A stretch of 64,000 nucleotides of DNA, taken from positions 1,607,135-1,671,134 of the forward strand of contig BDGG01000009.1 in the NCBI GenBank assembly GCA_001949185.1, in the 5' to 3' direction. The stretch comes from Ramazzottius varieornatus (taxonomy: Eukaryota > Tardigrada > Eutardigrada > Parachela > Ramazzottiidae). Every line of letters starts with the position of its first letter. Within the stretch, counting starts at the first letter, position 1. The notes under the pieces are model-generated. The model did no database searches, was not told where the DNA came from, and saw nothing but the letters and a program-made list of their open reading frames with translations. Below, piece after piece: positions 58,001 to 64,000 of the stretch. A program made the translations under genes and the position numbers.

Positions 58001-59278
58001 AAGTCTTGGAGCAAGACAAGGAGAACGCTTTCAGCTTGGGTCAGAAGCTGCTCATTCAGATCGGAGACGAAACCGAAGTATGTCATCTTCTGTCAACATC
58101 TGTTCGATAGTACCCAAGTCCGTTCGAATCGAGCAGTGTCACGGATAATGAAATGATAAGCCCATTTTGCTGTTGTAGACGTATGACGATCTGGATGAAA
58201 TTCTGGCTCGATTCATCAATCCGATGACTCTGCTGGTAAACGAGATGTTGCAACACAAGTACTATGTCGACTCGCATTTCGGCCAGTCTGTAGTGTCGCA
58301 TAGTCAACAGCGAGCCGTCATCGACAAGTGGCTGATCGAGCAGAAGCAAGCCATGCCGGCCAGAGTTCCCTTCTGCTTCAGCGCCTTCTGCCTCCTACCC
58401 AAAAAGTTCTTTCTCTGCCATCTGCCCAACCAGAATGTCCGAGAAGAGTTCGTGACGGTTGGCCCCAATGGTTACATGTACAGAAGACGTCCCTTCAAGA
58501 CCATCAACCACTTGATCAAGTACTTCAAGGACCATTTCCACGAGGCACCTCCAGGTATCATTTGCCCTTCCCTCCTTGCTTTTTTTCTTCTTGCATATCC
58601 CAGCCCATTTTGCCTTGTCTGTAGCTTCGACTGTGAGCGGCAATCAGTCAGTGACGATGAGCATGTCCATCAGTGCCGCAACACCAGGTGGCATCATCAC
58701 TCCTCGACATACCCAACTTCTCAACCAAGCTTTCTCCTCTCTTCCATCCAACATCCTCGATAAGTTACGAGATGCTGGTGTTAACGCTAAAGGGGTAAGT
58801 AAGGCCAAAGTGCGCTGACTATTTAAGATGTGGGCAAATGAAACGTACCACATCGTTTTCCTAAATGGCGCACACCTCCAGCTAACAACAATGACAACGT
58901 GCACCGCTTGGGCAAACGATCTGCTCGAGCTTGTTTTGCCGTTTCTCATTAAATGATAGTGTTTTTCAGTTTTTTTGAAGAGTCGGAAATTGATCATTAT
59001 CTTGGTTTTGACAGGTTGGGGGAACTCCGATGGCTTTCGCTACACCTCGGACACCTTCCGGTAACCATGCCGCAGGAGTTCGGGGCACTCCGTCCAGCTC
59101 TACACCGGCGGGATGGGGATCTGCGGGACTAACGTGGAATCGACAGGCACAGCCCCACGGTACGCCCAACGCCCCCAACACACCACAAGAAGGCACTCCG
59201 CAGTCCACCACCAACTGGAGTGCCGCAGGAAACTTCTGGGGCAGCTCGCAGAACAACCCAGGCAATGCCCAACGTTAA
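52049..59278 (+). CDS. SUPT6H: Transcription elongation factor and histone chaperone SPT6
   Basis: About seventeen exons from ATG 52049 to TAA 59278. SPT6 travels with RNA polymerase II, reassembles nucleosomes and helps mRNA processing. In order: a strongly acidic N-terminus (EEAEVTDEEEEDN and onward, exons 1-3) with the IWS1-binding-type FIVDDEGKP; the helix-turn-helix core after IPERFQLRSIPVEPPAPPEE; a tex-like central region; the YqgF/RNase-H-like fold around FADGVVQAFVFDRE-type sequence; the helix-hairpin-helix (LTHGPTLQFVCGLGPRKAQH); the S1 domain near the HMNPGIPTFDCPG segment; tandem SH2 domains (VIAHPAFKNINYEEAERYL, GEAVIRPSSKG, then HKYYVDSHFG) that bind the Pol II linker; and a Thr-Pro-rich tail (FATPRTPSG, AGWGSAGLTW). 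The length and order fit the family. Introns 54994-55199, 57634-57824 and 58795-59014 each carry a family 1 MITE. I chose ATG 52049 since MAHFLDEEAE fits the family start. Confidence 0.95.
54660..54725. repeat. Short inverted repeat in an SPT6 intron
   Basis: CCTGCATAC ... GTATGCAGG arms about 35 bp apart. The same arms recur in a copper-ATPase intron (about 41031-41082), suggesting a small dispersed palindromic element. Confidence 0.5.
55048..55132. mobile_element. Hairpin MITE, family 1, copy b (SPT6 intron)
   Basis: It begins GGGCAAACAAAGCCGAGCAG, then TTGCCAAGTGGCGCAC, with the inverted partner GCGCGCCACTTGGGGA. The right outer arm is eroded. Confidence 0.65.
57652..57768. mobile_element. 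Hairpin MITE, family 1, copy c (SPT6 intron)
   Basis: AGGAGCTCGGCC at the left, then CAAGTGGCGCAC; right arm ATGCGCCACTGG and CCGGCTCC. The spacer TCAGCCATAATGACAG resembles that of other copies. Confidence 0.62.
58848..58953. mobile_element. Hairpin MITE, family 1, copy d (SPT6 last intron)
   Basis: Left arm eroded (CCTAAATGGCGCAC); right arm GTGCACCGCTTGGGCAAACG, then ATCTGCTCGAGC. Spacer CAGCTAACAACAATGACAAC. Confidence 0.6.
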
Positions 59279-59616
59279 TAAGGACCCTTTTTGTTCGCTT
59301 CTCCCAGTACGAGACATGTTTTTACCAGAGTACATGTTTTATCGGGCCAGTCTTATCCTAGTAATTTTCACCAAGATACACTGAACTGCTCTTCTTCTAC
59401 TCGATAAATATCTTCTGATAAACTGATAACTCCAGCTTTGTGTATACGCTTCTTCTGTTGTCTAGAAAATTTGTAAAATTCAAGAAAAAGCTTTGTGTCG
59501 AACATGAATACATCGGAAAAAACGTGCGGAGCTCAAACTGGGAAAACAGGCAAATGCCGATGCAAGCATAAAGTACCAAACGGGCATGCAAGCCGTAACC
59601 AAAAATCTACAACTAT
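59279..59616. other. Short convergent intergenic region, no gene
   Basis: About 340 bp between the stops of SPT6 (+) and the F-box gene (-). It is AT-rich, likely the two 3' UTRs. Confidence 0.45.
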
Positions 59617-60521
59617 TTACTTGTTCGTTGTCGTTGATCGATGAAGTTCTTGGTATACCGCTTTCATGGCTTTCTTGTTCAATCCCGTTTCCTTCCGGTA
59701 AAATTTAAAGATCTTGCCTCGTCCGTTAATGAGAGTGACGTTGGTCAGGACCAACGTCTGGACGGATGAAGGAATAGCCGGAAGTGCTTCCAGTGGAAGA
59801 CGACCGTTCGTAAAAGTCAATCTCTTTAGCAGGGGACATCTGTTCGCCAGACTTCTAACGATGGCTACACTAGCCAGTGTATAGGCAGGAGAAACGGTGG
59901 TGCAGGAGAAGGTCAAGTTGACCGTTTCATGATTTACACCCACTTTGAGATACTTGGCGGTGGCCTGTAGTCCAATGGAAGCTGCGTTACAGAGGTTCAC
60001 CTTCTGGAAGAAGGCTGGTGTGTTCAGATTCAACCTCCATCTTTTGCACACCCTGTAAAGATACTATGAGTAATAATAGATGCAGTCGACAGCGACACAG
60101 TCCCGAATAATAATGATTCGCGCGGTTCCTGGTGCTCTTTTCCTACGAAGAAGACTGACAAGGCCGTGCTTGGCACAAACTTGACGGACATTATCGTAGA
60201 AAGATGCCACAAAGCTGTTTCACAGTACGCATACCTCGTCGATCTCCGCTGATCAGTCATTGGTAGCATCTTGAGAATGCGCACTAGGATTTCGTTGGGA
60301 AGATTCATTATTGGTCCTTGTGGTGAATCTGGGTCCACATTTGACTGTGAACGCGTGTGAACGGCGTTCTTCGGCTGGGGAGGCAGGCGCAGTCGTTTGG
60401 CTGCAGCCTTGCGGATAGCGTCCAGTGCTGCTGCATCCGCCGCCCGTTTGATACGTCTGCTGGATAGTGCTGACGGTTGACTGGCTGGCTTTGGACGTCT
60501 CTGGCGTGTATTCTTCTCCAT
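59617..60521 (-). CDS. F-box protein with possible leucine-rich repeats
   Basis: Two exons: ATG 60521 to about 60237 (ACGAG|GTATGC), then about 60053 to the stop at 59617. The F-box is formed across the junction: LPNEILVRILKMLPMTDQ in exon 1 and VCKRWRLNLNTPAFF in exon 2, about residues 75-115. F-box proteins dock substrates to the SKP1-CUL1 ubiquitin ligase. The N-terminus is basic and Ala-rich (KRAADAAALDAIRKAAAKRLRL). The second half has leucine-rich-repeat-like spacing (VNLCNAASIGL, RSLANRCPLLKRLTFTNGRL, SVQTLVLTNVTL), which would be the substrate-binding part, as in FBXL proteins. At about 240 residues it is short for FBXL. The orthologue is not recognised. The junction is supported by the restored F-box frame. 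Confidence 0.75.
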
Positions 60522-61141
60522 TTCCGTTATAAGGGATCCGTCCAACGGGAAAATATCCAAGGGACGTTCCCTCCAACACAGCGTGGGCAAACTGCCGTCT
60601 GGGAAGTGAGGACTTTAACAGTTCAGTACAGATCGCAGACTAGTGTAGTATTCAGATCCAACACCAGGCTTTGTCGAGGTTGTCCGGAAATGCTGTCCTG
60701 CGAGGAAGCCAGAGTCTGCGAACTGACAAGAGCGAAGTTGGACGCCTTCCAACAAGTGCCAGACGATCCATTGATTTGCTTGTTTGCGAAGTCTGGGTGC
60801 TGTTATGACGTCATTTTGTGGCAACTAGCGGCGGCCAGCGCTGCTCACTCACTTCATTGCTCCGGGGCGCTCCCTTGAAGATCTCATCGGGGGCCTGGAA
60901 GAACCACCACAGTCAATCCTTGGACGACAAGGCGGACAATGCAAGGTCCATCGGGCAATACTCAAAGTCCGCCAGAGCTGATAAACTGCGCCAGCGGGAC
61001 GAAGCTGTTAAACATTTTCGCTGTGGTCCATACTACCGAAGAACACTACTAGTTTCCTTTCTATTTTATCACCAGTTTTCCGTAATGATTTCATTCTATC
61101 AAAACGACACTGAACTCGCCAACAAGTCAAGGATTACAATA
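60522..61141. other. Intergenic, no gene recognised
   Basis: About 620 bp between the start of the F-box gene and the stop of NOP9, both minus strand. Short frames only. Confidence 0.45.
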
Positions 61142-63692
61142 TTAAATTTTGCGAGTCATCCGCAAAATGGCTTTCAAATCATCTCGTTGCTTGTCGTAGG
61201 TTGCTTGTTGTCTTTTCCACCCATCCAGACTTCGCCGGTACATGGGCAGGTTGATCTTATTCATGATGAACCTGCCAAACTCGTTGGTCCGAAGCTTCTC
61301 CTCTGAAGGTACCAATTTCTCAACCAGCTCCTGACGGTGCTGAGGGTCGACAGACTTCCAAATACTGTCAAAAATGCGACTTCCGGTTTTCGTGCAGGCC
61401 AAGTCGGCTACCACATCTTTCAGGTTTCGCAAGAAGGTTCTGTAAAAGTTATTGTTTCCCTTCTGAGCCTGAAGAACTTTCTCCTGCAAAAGAAAGAATG
61501 ACCAATCACTGGAAACATTCTTTAAACTATTTGGGAGGCAGGCAGACTCGAGCAGACTACTTGCCCAAGTGGGGCGCACCTTCGGCCGACATCACTGAAA
61601 GTGTGCGCCACTTGGAACAACAATCTAGTCGAGTTTGTTTGCCGAACTGTCATTTTCTTCCCCGACGTACCACGGCGAACGACCCGAAGTTGTTGGAGCA
61701 AAATCCAACGAGAAGTGCAGTGTTTAGCTTCAAAAAGCTGTTGGTAACAGAGCCAGCTTCTTTGAAGTGACACAAGGCCTGCAAAATCTGCGACCCGGGC
61801 ATACAGAGGTTGTGGACGGTCTCTTGTGGGTCTTTGCGAAAGTTCTTCGGCTGCAGAGCTCCAAGCATGATGACGAAGTAGTCGCGCTTCTGGTCGTCAT
61901 TCCATCCATTTGGTCCATGTTGGCCGTAAAAGTTCTTGAGGGCCGTCAGGACGCTCTTCTGGCACTGGTTCCATTCTGTTGCGGAGCCGTGTCGCCCACA
62001 TACCGCCTTCTTTTGTCCTTCATCGGCTAATTTCTGCACTAGTCGAACTAGAACCATCCAGTGGCCGCTTTGAGAAAGGGTAGACAAATTGGAGCAGACC
62101 ATGTTGGTCAGTAAAAGTAAGAGGGACATGTCAGTGCAAAACTCGATAACTCTGATAAAAACGTGGTTTGAGTTTGGGTAGCTAAGAAAGTTCGTCATTT
62201 GGAAGTCAGAGTTGGACATTGTGTTGAGGATCTTGCCGAAGACTGTGGGTGAGGAGACTGCCACCGTAAGCTCCATCAGGCGAGACCCATACCGATCCAA
62301 GGAAAGTTCTTCGTACTTGTCGGCGAGAATCTCCATCAGCATGTCGGCCGCAATCTTTCGTTTTCGTTTCTTCCCTTCCGCCACTTCACTCGTCGTTCCA
62401 GAACAGATCAGTTCGTACATCCGCGAGGCAACCAACAACGACTACTAACCAAAGATCGTATATGGGAGCTCCGTAAACAAAACCGAGCAGATCGTTTTCC
62501 CAAGTGGCGCACGTTCCAGCCAATATCGCTAAAAAGGTGCGCCACTTGGGAAAACGATCTGCTCGGTTTGGTCTCAGTTACCTGCAAAATGACACTTCCG
62601 GACGCCGATTTACATCCCGAAACGACACTTTCCGTCTTGACGGCGCCGGTAGATTCATCGAGAAATATTCGCTCAACGGCTGATATCGCGGCGTTGAGGT
62701 TTCTTCGCTCGCTTTTGGACAACATGTCGTTTTGCAAGCCGGAAGACTTTGCGGAGTCATCCTTGTTGTAAGTAAGAACGAACTCTGATGAGCTTTTCGA
62801 ATCATACAGTGTTATGGATAGTTGACTGTTCTTGAATTCGTAGTGTAGAACTCGACAAATTCTAAGCAGCATCTTTTCGATGACGTGGGCGGCATAGACG
62901 TTGTCCGTGAGAATTTGCGGCTGGAGAAGTAAGCGCGTAACGAAGGACCGAAGCAACTTGTCGTCGACCTTTGCTGTGTTTCTTGCCAGGCACTCGAAGA
63001 TACATTCCACTATATGGCTGGCGCAGGAATGACATGCTAGGTTCTGCAACAAATTCGCATCTTTTTCTGATTCGTCCATAAACGTGGATACGAGACTGTG
63101 TATTCCTGTATAGCATAAGACCTTGCTGTTACTAACTACAAAGTCTCTCTGAAGAACTCAACCCATACGCCTTTAACCCGTACCTTCAACGCCTGTGAGC
63201 TTCAACAAGTACTCCAACACGAAACTCAGTTCTTTGTCTTTGGCGATGGCCACTTCTTGTCCTTTGATATGTTGGAAGATAGCTCCGTATCTCGAAGGAC
63301 CGTCATCGTCGTCGTCGTCGTCGTCATCGGCCACTTCTTCCGATACTTTGTCATCCACCGGACCTCTATTCACAGCTTCCTCCAGATCCACCTATAGTTT
63401 AGAGAATGTTCCGCTCATCAAGATCATCAAGACTACAGAGGCAGGTTACCTTAATTGCTCGTAAATACAGCCTCTCGTCGTCGGTCAAGATCGCCAGCTC
63501 TTCAGCAGGCTGGTCATAAACCGCGACAGTTGTACTGACAAAGTCTGCCGAATGCTCTGCCTTCATCCGTCGTTTCTTTCCAGCCGACGCTTCTTCTGGT
63601 GGCTCAAGGTTGTCGTATTTGGAAACACTTCTCTTGCGGCCATCATCCACTTCCGGTCCCGACGACTGTCCTTTTGACGCTCGCTTAGTCAT
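61142..63692 (-). CDS. NOP9: Nucleolar protein 9 (Pumilio-repeat, pre-18S rRNA binding)
   Basis: About five or six exons, ATG 63692 to the stop at 61142; the last exon is 61485-61142. NOP9 is a nucleolar PUF-like protein that binds pre-rRNA and controls small-subunit processing. The N-terminus is basic (KRSVSKYD, GKKRRMK), then an acidic run of Asp (about 63300-63330) in exon 2. Pumilio-type repeats follow: HSCASHIVECIFECLA, VYAAHVIEKMLLR, DRYGSRLMELTVA, YPNSNHVFIRVIEFC, GFCSNNFGSFAV, LACTKTGSRIFDSIWKS, NEFGRFIMNKI. The C-terminus WKRQQATYDKQRDDLKAIL matches the family. Introns 61486-61673 and about 62442-62579 each carry a family 1 MITE. At the latter acceptor the sequence reads TTAGTAG: using the first AG would give an in-frame stop, so the second AG must be used. 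Confidence 0.92.
61545..61650. mobile_element. Hairpin MITE, family 1, copy e (NOP9 last intron)
   Basis: Left arm CGAGCAGACTACTTGCCCAA, GTGGGGCGCAC; right arm GTGCGCCACTTGG, then TAGTCGAGTTTG. Spacer GGCCGACATCACTGAAA. Confidence 0.68.
62480..62569. mobile_element. Hairpin MITE, family 1, copy f (NOP9 intron, perfect arms)
   Basis: A 33-nt arm starting AAACCGAGCAGATCG at 62480 and ending GTGGCGCAC at 62512. Its exact reverse complement is at 62537-62569, with a 24-nt loop. It is the best-preserved copy and shows the likely consensus of the family. Confidence 0.8.
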
Positions 63693-64000
63693 GATTCCGC
63701 CTTTATTTACGTCCACAGAAATTCTGCGAGTTCCGCGCTGTAGCTCCAGGTATAGGTAGAAGACATGCAGCTCAAAGAAATCTAAATGCCGAACAACGGA
63801 AGTGAGCTGGAAGAAAGTCTTTAATAATTAGGAAGAGTTACGCAATGGTATATTATGGACAGCTGACAAAGTGGAGAAATGAAACGTCATGGTTCACCAA
63901 ATGGTTCACTTGAACAGCCCTTGATTGTGTGATTATGGTACATACTGGAACCGAATATTACGTCACTGCCAAAGTGCTGTTCTCTTTACGCAGTGTTTGT
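63693..64000. other. Right edge, upstream of NOP9; nothing recognised
   Basis: About 300 bp of non-coding sequence with no supported feature, presumably the NOP9 promoter side. Confidence 0.4.

Noticed and set aside
49333-62569. Regularly recurring CAAGTGGCGCAC units considered as a CRISPR-like array
   Set aside because: Spacing is irregular (kilobases), units are inverted pairs within introns, and the genome is eukaryotic; they are MITEs.

Overview
The window is nuclear DNA of a eukaryote, almost certainly an animal. About eighteen genes can be supported. Most are cut by short GT-AG introns (about 50-200 bp), intergenic gaps are small, and there are no operons, prokaryotic signals or tRNAs. 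Animal-type content includes a group A bHLH factor, MAP2K4, a NitFhit fusion, a ciliary dynein assembly factor (DNAAF4) and four-membrane-span junction-type proteins. The compactness, the moderate GC content and the divergence from vertebrate and insect sequences fit an early-branching metazoan. A sponge, possibly a homoscleromorph, is my best guess, but the sequence alone does not prove it.

Layout: 0.5-1.1 kb, start of a diacylglycerol kinase theta-like gene (-), running off the left edge. 3.2-4.6 kb, DNAAF4 (-). 5.0-5.6 kb, GOSR2/membrin (-). 6.6-8.6 kb, MAP2K4 (-). 9.7-11.8 kb, translation release factor eRF3 (+). 12.3-15.1 kb, NitFhit (+). 16.1-16.6 kb, bHLH factor (-). 17.5-34.4 kb, a fused pseudouridine-5'-phosphate glycosidase/pfkB kinase (+). 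34.7-35.6 kb, DRAM/TMEM150-type membrane protein (-). 35.6-38.6 kb, transposon-rich gap. 38.6-43.0 kb, ATP7-type copper ATPase (+). 43.9-44.2 kb, Sm protein F (-). 45.0-46.5 kb, HGH1 (+). 48.6-49.7 kb, two-box HMGB (+). 50.1-50.9 kb, orphan RAD54B N-terminal domain protein (-). 52.0-59.3 kb, SPT6 (+). 59.6-60.5 kb, F-box protein (-). 61.1-63.7 kb, NOP9 (-).

The most unusual feature is inside the glycosidase/kinase gene. Two introns of about 4.2 and 9.5 kb, in a gene whose other introns are mostly under 200 bp, hold a nested antisense cluster: one tetraspanin and four claudin-superfamily paralogues. The paralogues share intron positions and phase. All five nested proteins end in a C-terminal class I PDZ-ligand pattern (TML, TEL, TQV, SDL, SMV).

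The second theme is small DNA transposons. Six hairpin MITEs of one family sit in introns of HMGB, SPT6 and NOP9. A TA-flanked MITE lies in NitFhit. A terminal-inverted-repeat element carries a pogo/psq-like helix-turn-helix remnant. A hAT-like MITE has inserted into the end of a larger element that carries a Gly/Arg-rich ORF.

The housekeeping genes cover translation termination (eRF3), ribosome biogenesis and eEF2 folding (NOP9, HGH1), splicing (SNRPF), chromatin and transcription (SPT6, HMGB) and Golgi transport (GOSR2). They are not evidently linked in function.
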